64,000 nucleotides of DNA from Pomphorhynchus laevis (lineage: Eukaryota > Acanthocephala > Palaeacanthocephala > Echinorhynchida > Pomphorhynchidae): contig WNNJ02001273.1 in the NCBI GenBank assembly GCA_012934845.2, forward strand, positions 343,212 to 407,211, in the 5' to 3' direction. The position numbers and the translations under genes were made by a program. Under the pieces are notes generated by a model. It was not told the origin of the DNA. It searched no databases and saw nothing but the letters and a program-made list of their open reading frames with translations. Of the stretch, positions 10,211 to 20,655 are shown in pieces. How positions within the stretch are numbered: the first letter of the stretch is position 1; each line of letters opens with the position of its first letter.

Positions 10211-10719
10211 TGTTGGTTGGATCCGTCAATAATGGATGTTGAGGGGTGCGGTGCAAAAAGTCGATATTGAGGATCCTCACTGCAATCAATAGACACTCCA
10301 TTCCAGCCGTTGTCGTCATCGGGGAGGCTCTTCAGGTGAGCCTTGGCATTCCCTCTCATTAGCGCGATCGATATTCGCTGAAATAATTCCTCAGCTACCC
10401 GTGAATAAGGGATGTTTCGGCGAGCTGCAAGGTAGCGCGCTATTCTACAGATTAGATATAGTCCGCCAACGTTCCATTTCCCATAGGTATCAACAACTGC
10501 ACGGGTAAAAATGTAACAATTTTCCTCAATGGTATGTCGGTATTTTCGTTCTTTAACGCGGATAGCGCACTCTTCCGCGACGTAAGCAGCCTCCATGCAT
10601 GATTTATTCAAGTATGATGACTGCTTAGGGTTTGTAACAGCGAAGTCAATTGCTTCGGGTGGGTCGCCGTGTAGGAGGATATCAGCTGGCCGTTCTCTAA
10701 AACCCCTGACACGATTCAA
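9805..10719 (-). CDS. Chimeric ORF across two LINEs
   Basis: A 304-codon open frame. Residues ~10-130 are the RLE domain of family-2 LINE: PADILLHGDPPEAIDFAVT holds the nuclease D...D-F-V positions, followed by ERKYRHT, KWNVGGLYLICRIARYLA and RISIALMRGNAKAHL. Residues ~174-304 are the C-terminus of an APE-type LINE (FGLRSFLVAAPLSWNHLP). The linker between (NGWNGVSIDCSEDP...) matches neither well. The frame probably stays open by chance after one 5'-truncated LINE landed in or behind the other. No ATG/promoter context argues for expression. It is best treated as transposon remains, though an expressed chimera cannot be excluded. Confidence 0.6.
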   Translation of the reverse strand: MNRVRGFRERPADILLHGDPPEAIDFAVTNPKQSSYLNKSCMEAAYVAEECAIRVKERKYRHTIEENCYIFTRAVVDTYGKWNVGGLYLICRIARYLAARRNIPYSRVAEELFQRISIALMRGNAKAHLKSLPDDDNGWNGVSIDCSEDPQYRLFAPHPSTSIIDGSNQQILLQQRIVNAAVRILLRLRRFDHTSYHLASLELPTIYCRVQIRLLIVAFRLVTFHTPSFLNLPFLDNSRPVYCSLRSCNSLLLHVPNYSTSFGLRSFLVAAPLSWNHLPIHIRQSTSLQCFKRQIRSHFNNLSA

Positions 10720-12090
10720 AATTTCACGCTCAACATGTAAACCTGCTGACTCGGCTGCATAGAATACTGTGTATCTTACTCCGTTATGACGTATCCCTGG
10801 TTATCCTCCGAATTGACAAGTAACGGCGTGAAATCCGTAATCGTCAGCATCTTTAAAGCATCGTCTGCATTTATATGGTTTTTTTTGATATTGGAATTCT
10901 CAGCCACATCTTTATCGAGACAAGAAATTTCGCAGGAGGCATGTAGCAAGATACGAAATTCTGCAGGAGGCATGTTGAAGGCATGTAGCCTTCAACCATG
11001 CGTTCGCGTGAGGACAACCTACCGCTATTAATCGTGATTTGTCAAAACAGGATGACGTTTCAATTAGACGAGAGCGCAACACTTGCTTAATCCTCGTCCC
11101 TAATCCAAATTGAGATAAGATTGCTGAGCGAGCACTGTTATCCATAACGAGTTCTTCCGGATAGTGGCGGGTTAACGTCTCAAAAGTTTGTGAATATTCC
11201 GGGAAAGAAGACGAATCTATTTGGCGATGCTGGCTACATACGCAACAGGAGTATGGACTAGACAACTTCGCATTCAAAGTCCGTCCATCCGCAATGGAAG
11301 GTTTGCTTGAACTTGTGAGTGTGAATCTAGTCTAATCCCTATCACTTGGTTAAGAACCTTGGTTACGACTTTATCAAACTGTTTTAAAGCAGAGTGTATA
11401 GAATACGGATCGATTGTTCGCATTAAATGGTTTATACGGGGGCTGAGGCGCAGTGTCTCAAAAGTAAGTAAACAATCTACGGATCGGGAATTTCTGAAAG
11501 CAAGTCGAGATCCCTCATTAATCCCGGCAGAATCATATATTCAAGATGAGAACCGGTGAATTATGGACTTCCGATTGATGATCCAAGTAGAACAAAATTC
11601 ATGATTTCGTTCAAGGTCATAGATTCAGAGAAATGCGATTGTACAAATTGAATAGCTTCCCGTTGTCTTATTATCTCAATTTTCCGCTAATTGAGTTGCA
11701 AATTAACACTACCAAAAGCACTAGATAAGTAAGACAATACTTTGATAATGGACCGTGCCGACCCCCTGATTAATCCATCGTCCAACTACCATTTATTGAA
11801 CTCAATACCATCAATTGAATTTAAACTCTCTATGGTCGGTTGAATTAAAAGCGAGAACAAGGCGGATCCAAGAGGGTCACCTTGTTGGACTCCGCATGCT
11901 GAATTTAAAGATTCCTGACCTATAATACGTAAATGCGAAGGTCCTTTATAACACCAACGTACCCACGCGGAGCACTCTGGAAATTGACAATCGATGGCTT
12001 AAATAATTACAACACGACTGAGTGAATTAAAGGCATTGCGTACGTCAACCTTTAGCCACACCTAATCTGAATTATTAATTTGCTCGTGGT
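10210..12090 (-). mobile_element. Decayed RLE-type LINE, family 2
   Basis: Read on the minus strand from 12080: VWLKVDVRNAFNSLSR (RT motif A), then CSAWVRWCYKGPSHLRII, then CGVQQGDPLGSALFSLLIQP (motif B). A Zn-finger-like stretch with PHANAWL (~11030) leads to the RLE nuclease (10719-10330). The N-terminal half is missing and several frame breaks lie between 10.7 and 11.8 kb, so it is inactive. The related plus-strand copy is at 48.5-51.4 kb. The 5' side is cut where the hAT remnant begins. Confidence 0.75.
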
Positions 12091-12362
12091 TTTTGAGTTT
12101 GGCCTCATGAATGCAGATCCGGCCCGACGAGCATTTTTATCTGGCCCGCCAAGAGAATTTGAATATAGTATATCCTACTTGTTCAATGATACATTAGTTA
12201 TAGATTAGCATTTTCCATGATGGATATAGACACATCCGGCCCATAGTAATACTCTTATTGTTTTAGCTCTATCGTTATTCCTTTTAGTTTTGGACTTAGA
12301 GACTCTTATTTATTCTACTTGGAATATTTATTTATTCTTTAGAATTTTACCCCTAAACGGGT

Positions 12363-12557
12363 ATGGATAAAAGAAGAAAAGTGGATGAAGAAAATCGACA
12401 TTTTCAAGATTTTTGGACTGAAGAATATTATTTTATTCTTCATAATGAGGTTGCAATATGTTTGATATGCAATATGTCTATGTCGGTTGTCAAGGAATAC
12501 AATTTAAAAGGACATTTTAATTCTAAGCATCAAGTTAAGCAAAATATTAAAGGGTAG
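12363..12557 (+). pseudogene. hAT transposase N-terminus, BED-type zinc finger
   Basis: The 64-codon frame reads KRRKVDEENRHFQDFWTEEY, then CLICNMSMSVVKEYNLKGH and FNSKH. C-x2-C plus H-x4-H is the BED finger typical of the GTF2IRD2/SCAND3/ZBED5 branch of hAT transposases, which binds transposon ends. The frame stops early, before the catalytic core that resumes at 12.6 kb. Confidence 0.75.
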
Positions 12558-12569
12558 CAGCGAAAAGAG

Positions 12570-13533
12570 GATGTGGAAAAATTTATACAAAATTTGTACT
12601 CTCAGCAACAAATGTTTAGCAATATAAATGCACAATGTTTTAGCAATGTAAAAGCATGTTTTTCGATTAGTAAAAAAATTTCTAAACATTCAAAGTCTTC
12701 CGATCGTGAATTTATCAAGGAGTGCTTACTAGATGTGGCAGAGTTGGTATCCACAAAACAAAAAAGACTTTGAATCTATTAGTCTGTCGAGGCGTACAGT
12801 TTCTATAAGAATAGATGATGACAGGACAGAAAAAAGTTTAAAAGAAAGAATTAAATAATTAGCATGCTTTTCAATATCATTGGATGATAGTACTGATGCA
12901 TCTGATACCGCACAGTTGGCTATATCTATTCGAGGTGTGGATTCCGGCTTTAATATAATAGAGGAGTTATTAGCACTTGCACCTTTAAAGAGAACTACAA
13001 CCAGCGAAGAAATGTTTAAAACAGTGGATATGATTTTTAATAAATCTGGGGTCAGGTGGAGTTTACTTACTAGTATATGCACCGATTTAGATGCTGCAAT
13101 GGTAGGTGCACAAAAAGGATTTATGGGAATAGTTCTTAAAAGAACAAAAGAGCTACAAATAAACACAGACGACTTAACGATTTTTCACTGTGTCATTCAC
13201 CGACAAAATCTTTGTGCAAAATCAATAAAATTTGCAGATGTTATGGAGGTTGTTGTGTCAAGTATCAATTTTATTAAATCCCCGGTACTAAACCATCGCC
13301 ACTTTGAAGAATACTTGGCAGATATAGTTTCTGGGTGTGAAGATGTATGTTACTACACTGAATTAAGATGGCTAAGTAAAAGTAAGATGCTTAAACGACT
13401 TTATGAATTGAAACATGAAATCTACACTTTTATGAAGAAAAAGGGACGAGTGGTAGAACAATTAGAAGAGGATTATTGGATTTGTGATTTGGCGTTTTTT
13501 GGCGTTTTGTTACTGGATACCTTAATGAGCTAA
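12570..13533 (+). pseudogene. hAT transposase catalytic core
   Basis: The longest piece (12880-13533, 217 codons) reads DDSTDASDTAQLAISIRGVD, TTTSEEMFKTVD, SICTDLDAAMVG, FHCVIHRQNLCAKS, LNHRHFEEYL, YYTELRWLSKSKMLKR and DYWICDLAFFGVLL. These blocks follow the GTF2IRD2/ZBED5-type hAT core in order. The first Asp block (DDSTD), the CTD block and the C-x2-H motif (CVIH) are present. Upstream fragments (12573-12773) continue the N-terminus in other frames. Several breaks make it non-functional. Confidence 0.75.
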
Positions 13534-13699
13534 ATCAAACATTGCAAAAACAGGGACAATTGATCCATTAACTCCATGGTCATATTAAAGCCTTTTGCAA
13601 TAAATTAACATTGCTAGAAAGACAGAAAAATCAAAAATTATTTTCATTTCCCAACTCTTTCAAAACATAAAAGCATACTTTATAATTACTATGCTAGCG

Positions 13700-14125
13700 A
13701 TATTTACTCATTAACAGAGCAATTTATTATACGTTTTGCAGACTTTAAAAACAAGGGCCTTATCTTTTCTATATTTGCATGTCCAACATATGCAGATGTA
13801 TATAATCTTCCATAAAACCTCCAGATGGAGATTCTTGATCTCCACGCGGCTTTGACTCTAAAATCCCATTTTTATAAGGGTTCTTCAATAGATTTCTACA
13901 ATTTATATATAAAAGAAGAGAAATATTTAAACTTGCGAGCCTTGGCAAAAAAAATAATTTCTCTTTTTGGTAGTACATATGTGAACAATTTTTTTCGAGG
14001 ATGCAATTTAATAAATCAAAAATTGTAAAAGAATAACTGACTAGCAACAAGAAAACATCCTGAAGTTGTGTTTGAGCAATATAGATATAACTATTGATGA
14101 CCTCGTGGCTTAAGTACAAAATAAA
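13700..14125 (+). pseudogene. hAT transposase C-terminal (hATC) region
   Basis: Open pieces read FIIRFADFKNKGLIFSIFA, NLQMEILDLHAALTLKSHFY and KKIISLFGSTYVNN. They match the C-terminal dimerisation region of hAT transposases (LQLELIDLQ..., M-FGSTYLCE-type blocks). The usual CE of the STYLCE motif is replaced by NN here. Stops separate the pieces. Confidence 0.65.
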
Positions 14126-15198
14126 TATTCGTATTAATTCTTTTTTTGATAAATATACTTTAAAATTCATGCTGGATTAAGAATATTAAGAATATTAAAG
14201 ATGATACTGTGTTTTGGTAAAATCCGTTAATTTATAAATTGATCCGGCCCCTCAAGTACCTTGATGATAGAAATATGGCCCTCGAGATGCCCAAGCTTGC
14301 CCTTACCTGATATACACAATATAAATACTTACAGCCTTACAACAACCTTACGACAACAAACTTAGTAAGAAATATCATACAATAAATTATACAGGACAAC
14401 AACGATAATATATTTACGAAAATCTTACGACAACATATAACGACAACTTACGAACGCATACACTCCAATAACATGTGGCAGAATACCTGTTGTACATGCA
14501 ATAAACATGATGCAAAGTGTAAAGGTTGCCGTTGATATTCTGTGCTTAAACTACTGAGTCACAAACTGTGGAAATCAAGGCAGTACTGCTTCAATGAACG
14601 GCAAATAGAGGGTTGTCAACTAAAGCTCTATATGAACTGCTCAAGTTTAGGAAGCAACTCTAAGATTAAGACCATCTCCACCATCGACGAACCGCAGGAT
14701 TTATCATGTGGTTAAATGGAGGCAAAACCTATTTTATCTATCTCAATGTTCAGCAAGTAAATCCTTCATAGATATATTAGTATCCTGTTACGACAGCGAG
14801 GCAAGCAAAGCTGTTAATGTGGACTATGCTCTAAAGTTAGCAGTTGTTTTTTCTAAGTTTATTCTGCAATCGATAAATAAAATTTCTTTAATACGTAAGA
14901 CTTTGGAGAGGAGGTTAGATCTTTGAAAACAAACAAAATTCAGTGAACTTCTCGAAGAGGCCCAATACCTACAGACGCGATTATCACTTCTACCAAGATT
15001 TCAACCAGAAGATAGTAAAAGTTCAAGCTAGCTTATCGTAGAGAAAAAGTTCCTTCCTTTAAGTAGAGGAAAAGTTTAAGCTAGTTCTTTTATACTAAAA
15101 GACAAAACAGCATCGGGTATTCTCAAACCAGATGAAATGGTAGATGGAAGGTTAGTAAATGAAATTTTGCAGGACCTGCATCACGATGCAATTGAGCT

Positions 15199-15350
15199 GA
15201 ACTTGACATTCGCTTGGATGACTAAACTTGATATTAATTTGATGGGGACTGGAGTCCTCATCAAAAAGGCGAACTTGACATCCAAGCGAACTTGACATTC
15301 GCTTGGATGACTAAACTTGACATTAATTTGATGAGGACTGGAGTCCTCAA
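15199..15350 (+). repeat. Two ~62-bp direct repeats inside the LINE copy
   Basis: GAACTTGACATTCGCTTGG through GGACTGGAGTCCTCA occurs at 15199-15260 and again at 15288-15349, differing at about two bases. The 26 bases between hold a broken, partly inverted piece of the same unit. The pattern looks like template switching next to the palindrome that follows. Confidence 0.8.
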
Positions 15351-15669
15351 AAAGGTAGAGTGCGTACCGAAGCAATGCAATAATTTTTTCCACATTGATG
15401 CATCTAGCCCTGATAAACCGGCGCCTCCTTTTGTTCGTTTAGCAGAGCGAATGATGCCCTTTTCATCGATTGTTCTGAATTATACCTCGTGATGAAGACT
15501 GGAGTCTCTAAGACTCCAGTCTTCATCACGAGGTATAATTCAGAACAATCGATGAAAAGGGCATCATTCGCTCTGCTAAACGAACAAAAGGAGGCGCCGG
15601 TTTATCAGGGCTAGATGCATCAATGTGGAAAAAATTATTGCATTGCTTCGGTACGCACTCTACCTTTTT
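15349..15669. repeat. Near-perfect 159-bp-arm palindrome
   Basis: Bases 15349-15507 are the reverse complement of 15511-15669 around a 3-base loop (CTA), with no mismatch noticed. The right arm continues the LINE frame (KGGAGLSGLDASMWKKL), so the left arm is an inverted copy. Such a tight palindrome in old sequence must be recent, or an assembly artefact. Confidence 0.85.
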
Positions 15670-17230
15670 GGCCAAGTCGTTAGCTGATTTCGCTATTTGC
15701 ATATCAACATAGTATATTCAGTCTAAAGTGCTTGAAGCATTCACAGCAAGCCGCCTGATAACTTTAAGTTGAAAAACCGAAGACAGAATACAGAATCTAT
15801 GATGTTGCAAGGGAGATTATTTCCAAAACGATTATTTAAAAAGTAAGGTTAGATATTCAAGATGTGGCGGGTAACGTGCAATTATGTGCATCTCAATGAG
15901 GCGGAATCGAATGTGCCATCAACTCATTACGAGAAAAATTTGAGGGGAATAATACAACTGTATTCTAGCTATAGATTCAAAAGTTGCTTTTAACGCCATT
16001 AATCATAATATGCTTTTATCACATTTGATAATATGAAATTTATGGCACATTCATTGTCATTAGTCCTTAACAATTTATATGTTTTTCCAACTCAACTTTC
16101 TCTAAGAGGATACATCATTTACAGCTCAGTTGGATTTACCCAAGGAGACCCATTTGTTATGGCAGGCTTCACATGGCATCGATGCCTCCAATTAATGCCA
16201 TGCAAACTGCGGTAATCAAAATTTCTCAACGATGGGTTGCTGATAATGCAAATTTTGTATCGCCTGACAATGCCTGTGTGACACATGGATATAATTCTAA
16301 CTTCCGTTTTAAGCAAGGGTAGACTGGGTATCATTATACCATCGTTATCTAGTACCATCGTTTACAATTCATCTAGATCTTTGTGTGATACTTACTAGAC
16401 GGGTGTAGTTGGTAATGAATTGCGGGAAGTACAGAGAAACACTTGAAAAAATATGCGGTTATACGAGAAAGTGCACTAAATGAACGGCTGCAGAGGGCGC
16501 TGGCTTGAGATGATTTAAAGATTACAAATTTCTTTTTGTAATTTCTCACGCAGCAAGAAATGGAACATCCGCGTGGTTTAGTTCACTATCACTTTCAAAC
16601 CAACGTTTTCAATTATCGGTTACTAAGTTTAGAAACGGATTATGTGCACGTCATTGATTACCCCAGACGGAATGAAGGGGGTAAATTGTACATGCGGTCC
16701 TAATCTAAATTTAAGTAATGATTTGGCCTGTAAGCCAGGTGGTCAAACATTAATACGACACGATGCAACCAGGAATATCATTGCAAAAGAACTAACCGAA
16801 TGATGTTCAGGTGTCAGAGTAGAGCGGTATTATCGCCTGTCGAGTCAAAAACTGAAATCGAGTCTTAAACCACAACGAGGGATAGTAACACACGAGTCAA
16901 TATTGTATGCTATGTCCTTGGGTGCAATCGAGTTGAGTGCATGTTTATCGACGTAAATATATTTTCAATTAATGCCCAAGATAATGCCAACAAAAGTACC
17001 GAATATGGTTTCAAGTACAACGAAAACAGGAAAAGACAAAATATATAAAACGCGTCGAGAAAGCAAACCGCTCCAAGTTTGTACCTCTGGTATTTTCTAC
17101 GTCTGGCGGTATTGGTGATGATGCCATTCAGGTTCTAGTGCGAACCTCGACTCGAAGTACAAGAATTTCGAACGGGATCTGTGAGACGTATATGGAGACA
17201 TTAATTACAAAGTTCCACACATCAATTTCA

Positions 17231-17584
17231 GATAAATTTACAAACTTGTCAAATTTAGACATTAATAATAAATAATTAAATAAATATAAATAATTATAAT
17301 TATAACACTTAAAGTCGCGAATTAGTTAATTATCAACTAAACTGTAAATTTTACCGAATGCATTCGCCGAATGAGGGCGCCGGCACGCATTTGTTAAGTA
17401 AAAAGAAATCTTTTTTAATAATAAATAATTTAATTATAAATAAATAATAATTATATAATTATATAAGAGATTATATTTGAGACTATTTAATCTTATTAGA
17501 TTTTATATAAACGTTAGCGGAAAAAAACCGCTAACTTATTGAAACTCATAAGTTATTAGTCACTAGTCAGCACAGTTTTCGTAA
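17231..17584. other. AT-rich spacer with copied gene end
   Basis: Bases 17304-17347 are the reverse complement of 18051-18093, the last codons and stop of the Myb/SANT-like gene, with one or two changes. The rest is AT-rich without a gene. Confidence 0.6.
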
Positions 17585-17762
17585 AGACTACTGAACTGTC
17601 ACAAATCTTTTGATTACTCAGGAAGATTGAAGTTATTAGTGGACAAAGGGTTTAATATGGACGTTATATTTTTTGACTTCTTAAAAGCGTTTGACCTAGT
17701 TTGCCACGATATCTTGATTACTAAAATGAGATCATTAAATATTAATCTTATAATTTCTTGTA
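17585..17762 (+). mobile_element. LINE reverse transcriptase fragment
   Basis: An uninterrupted stretch reads RLKLLVDKGFNMDVIFFDF then LKAFDLVCHDILITKM. This is RT motif A of a CR1/Jockey/L2-like LINE (D-x-x-KAFDxVxH). Only about 59 codons remain, and it runs straight into the hammerhead candidate at 17771. Confidence 0.7.
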
Positions 17763-17770
17763 AAACGTGT

Positions 17771-17832
17771 AAGCCAGACGCGAAAGAATGACGAATGCCG
17801 TTTCGTCAACACAATGACTCATCAGTGCCTGA
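17771..17832 (-). ncRNA. Hammerhead ribozyme candidate 1
   Basis: On the minus strand: CTGATGA, stem II GTCA-TTGTGT-TGAC, then GAAAC, a stem III that can form ACG...CGT, and a GUC cleavage triplet followed by TGGC. Upstream GGCA can pair with TGGC (A-T, C-G, mismatch, G-C) as stem I. A nearer GTC offers a shorter stem III (ACG-GCATT-CGT) but poorer stem I pairing. All core bases are consensus. Hammerheads are known in PLEs and other retroelements; an element end is the likely origin, since a LINE RT scrap abuts it. Confidence 0.75.
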
Positions 17833-18066
17833 TCCCTCTGCATCCAGTAGTTTGTAAATTTATCTGAAATAAAAAGTTATATATAATTTAAATCTATAAT
17901 TTGATTAATTTTAATTTGTAATATAATTTTTATTTTATATTTTTTACTCTGGTAACAAAATATATAGGAATATGTTAACGTGAAAGAACATGCAAGTTAT
18001 TCGGTGCATTAAATTTAGAATGTAAAAATTTTAATTTAATAAATGCGCATACAGTTTAGTTGATAA

Positions 18067-18738
18067 TTAACTAAGTCGCGACTTTAAGTGTTGGAATATT
18101 TCAACGTCAAAATCATTATCAAGCTGTGCGCAGTTGGATTCTTCCATAAGTTGAAAATATTGATGGCACTTGTGGCTAATATCTTCTACAATACTTTTAC
18201 GGCTTTGCAAACAATCCATTTCCACTTGTTTTAAATCTAAAGGCATTGAGTAATCGTAATTAGACTCAGTCTGAACACCCTTACTCCATTTAGTTCTAGC
18301 CTCAACATATTCGCCTTGGACTTCCTTCTTAATACCAAAGAAATTGCATTGAGTATTCAACCAAGTGGGTTCGATTTTTTCCACTTTCAGCTCTGCATCA
18401 GCAACAGCATTTTTCGTTAACTCCTGAATAAGGGAATCTTCGTCCTCACCGCTATCAGTAGCTGTAATTGTTGAGGTTATAGATATCTGGCGGTAGAATG
18501 GAGGATATGCGATGAATTGTTTCCGAATTGCCTTGCTTACCGACGGACGGTACTCGTCCAGTCTGGGCAGAATAACACGGCAAAATCTAGCCCTTAAGGA
18601 TTCAAAATTGAACGGTAACCGGCTTGAGGAGGCTATGCGTTGAAATATCAGCTTCCCGCGGATACCTGCAATAAGCTCTTGGTAAACTAGATTTATAAGT
18701 TCGATGTCTTGTTCGAAGGTATATTTAAACCTTGGCAT
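18067..18738 (-). CDS. Myb/SANT-like DNA-binding protein
   Basis: A 223-aa single-exon ORF starting at an ATG. Residues ~5-62 (YTFEQDIELINLVYQELIAG, then RGKLIFQRIASSS and FESLRARFCRVILPRLDEY) fit a three-helix Myb/SANT-type fold. Its closest pattern to my eye is the Rap1/trihelix style with an acidic first helix and a basic third. The middle (90-165) is acidic and probably unordered. Residues ~170-223 look helical and could pair proteins. No transposase lies beside it, so a host gene is more likely than the Myb partner of a Harbinger transposon, but that alternative stays open. A fragment of its 3' end is copied in inverse at 17304. The precise function is unknown. Confidence 0.6.
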   Translation of the reverse strand: MPRFKYTFEQDIELINLVYQELIAGIRGKLIFQRIASSSRLPFNFESLRARFCRVILPRLDEYRPSVSKAIRKQFIAYPPFYRQISITSTITATDSGEDEDSLIQELTKNAVADAELKVEKIEPTWLNTQCNFFGIKKEVQGEYVEARTKWSKGVQTESNYDYSMPLDLKQVEMDCLQSRKSIVEDISHKCHQYFQLMEESNCAQLDNDFDVEIFQHLKSRLS

Positions 18739-20287
18739 TATTATGGTATGGATTTAAATTGCAATCGTAACTTATCCAATATAAAGGACTGAGCAAAAGG
18801 AACTCTTATTCTCTAGACTTGTGCAAGTATATTTTTAGCCTGGATGTTAAATAGAATTGCTTGAAATCAGAAAAATCGTTATACATCAAAGCGATGCCGA
18901 CGGCTATTAACGAAATTTGTTTTCTGTGGCGCTGCTCAGTGCATTTTTCGTTGATTTAGACAAGAGTATTACATCGATTACTTAAGCAATCATTAGCACG
19001 AAATGCGAAACGATCTAGTTTCTCGTCCAAGTCAGGAAAAATTGAGGATTTGTGTATCAGAATTATCGAGTATTTTAACTCTATTAATTGAAATATAAGT
19101 TTATTAAGAAAATCTTTATTTATTTAATAGATAAATAATAATATTAGATATTGTAAAAATATTGAATATTGGATACGCAATAGAAATTCTGTCAACAAAA
19201 CTAAAATTTACGAAAATTTACTAAAAATTATATCTCATTTACGAAAATGCTTGAAATATGTTACACTAATATTGATATTAATATTCAAATTGATAGTTAT
19301 ATAATAGACCAACCATAGAAGATGGTTGGAAGATGTTGTATGATAGACCAACCATGGAAGATGGTTGTTCCATCTTCCATACCTTTGCCTCGTACACTAT
19401 CAGCTCATTGTATGGGGCCCGACAAATTCGTTCCTTATCTATCCCGCTCTTTCCTATCCTTCTTCCTTTCGATTGCCCAACTTACTTTATTTCCTGTATC
19501 AAAAAATGTACAAACAAATTAGATGATCAGATGCACCATATAACTCACATTGTCTGCAAGTTCTGTTTTTTTGTTGTAGCACGTAACCATTTGTGCTAAG
19601 TAACTGGATATGCTCTAGTTTTGAAATATTTCGTTCAAATTCATAATATAAAAAACTTATATCAATTGCAATTGACGAATTACATAAATAACGATATTTA
19701 ATTATTAAATGATATAGTAAATTATATATAAATGATATATAAATGATATAATTTAATTTTATTATTAATTTAATTAATTTATTTATTTTCATTCCACAAT
19801 GTGTAAAAGCAAATGATTTAAAATTACTGATTAGGAGCTACGATACTTACGATTATGTTGATTGAACATCAAAATCTATTTTTTTCGTTTTTGTCATGAA
19901 TTTAATTTTTGGAAGTTGAGAACATATTATAATGAAGTGTTTATAATATTTCTAATTCAAATGAGTTTATTTGCATTAATCAATTTTTTTATAAATTCAA
20001 ATGCAAATGTTAAAAATATGCATTATGTTTGTATATTGATAATATTACACCAAATGAGTTTTTTTAAACTTTTCAAAATTTTTTAGAAGCGTTGCTGGCT
20101 CAAATATAAAACCGCTCATTTGTTTACTCTCTGTTAACCTGTCATTTTTCGAAACAAGAATAGCAGTTCACATATCAACTGGAAGTAGCTGATTTGATCG
20201 ATAAACTGGAAATACGATAGTTTTGAGAGTTTTCTTTTGAATCAATATGATATATAAATATTATAATATAATATATTTATATACGAA
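18739..20287. other. AT-rich stretch, no gene recognised
   Basis: It holds the upstream region of the Myb-like gene and then AT-rich DNA. A short direct repeat, ATAGACCAACCAT(A/G)GAAGATGG, lies at ~19304-19327 and ~19340-19367. Open frames near 19.3-20.1 kb have no recognisable product and low-complexity composition. Confidence 0.5.
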
Positions 20288-20466
20288 CTATATATTATAT
20301 ATTAATTTTATATATTATATATTATTATTCATTAGTCGAATCATCTAATGTCGTCAAAGCAATGTTCGATCCAAATCACAAGCTAGAAGTAAAAAATATT
20401 CCTAACCACTAAGTCTCTAAGTATTCGATCAACATCATCTAATGTTTTTGAATGAAAAATTTTATA

Positions 20467-20655
20467 TTAATTTGAAATTTTACGGATCTGCGAATGCTGT
20501 TTAGGATAATAACTGTAAGAGTTTTTTGTCTGTAGAATTGAATTTCTGAGTTCCAGTTCAAATTCACAAGCAATCAATTGCAACTGACTTCCAATGGTAC
20601 AATTTGTCATGTCTTCTAACAAGTTCGCATCTAGATTACGAGATACAACTTTCAA
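20467..20655 (-). other. Unidentified repeated ORF/exon, copy 1
   Basis: It reads LKVVSRNLDANLLEDMTNC then TIGSQLQLIACEFELELRN and SILQT. The same block is found at 23449-23637 (minus) and 28781-28910 (plus). ACAGCAG just before ACTTGAAAGTT could be a splice acceptor. It resembles a real exon more than random sequence, but no family was recognised. Confidence 0.35.

Larger units (their letters stand above)
12080..14309 (+). mobile_element. Decayed hAT transposon (ZBED5/GTF2IRD2-like)
   Basis: It holds a BED-finger ORF, a DDE-type core and a C-terminal hATC region in the right order. The 3' end is placed at 14309: the complement begins CAGGTAAGGGCAAGC, like hAT ends that start CAGGG. The 5' end is less clear; TCGTGG...GGCC sequence near 12080-12125 resembles a hAT terminus without the CAG. 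No 8-bp target-site duplication was found. The transposase frame is broken in several places. The element abuts the 5'-lost family-2 LINE. Confidence 0.7.
14472..17230 (+). mobile_element. Decayed second copy of family-1 LINE
   Basis: The start encodes TCCTCNKHDAKCKGCR, the same Cys cluster as the intact family-1 protein. Further on come KFILQSINKISLIRKTLERR (14850-14925), an ADN in place of YADD near 16240 after GFTQGDPFVMAGF (~16130), and nuclease-region pieces to ~17200. Many stops and frame shifts show it is dead. It carries a local direct repeat (15199-15350) and a large palindrome (15349-15669). It is collinear with the copy at 6.1-9.1 kb. Confidence 0.75.

Noticed and set aside
18067-18738. 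Myb-like ORF as the partner protein of a Harbinger transposon
   Set aside because: No Harbinger transposase or terminal repeats were seen around it. Kept as an open alternative, not the call.
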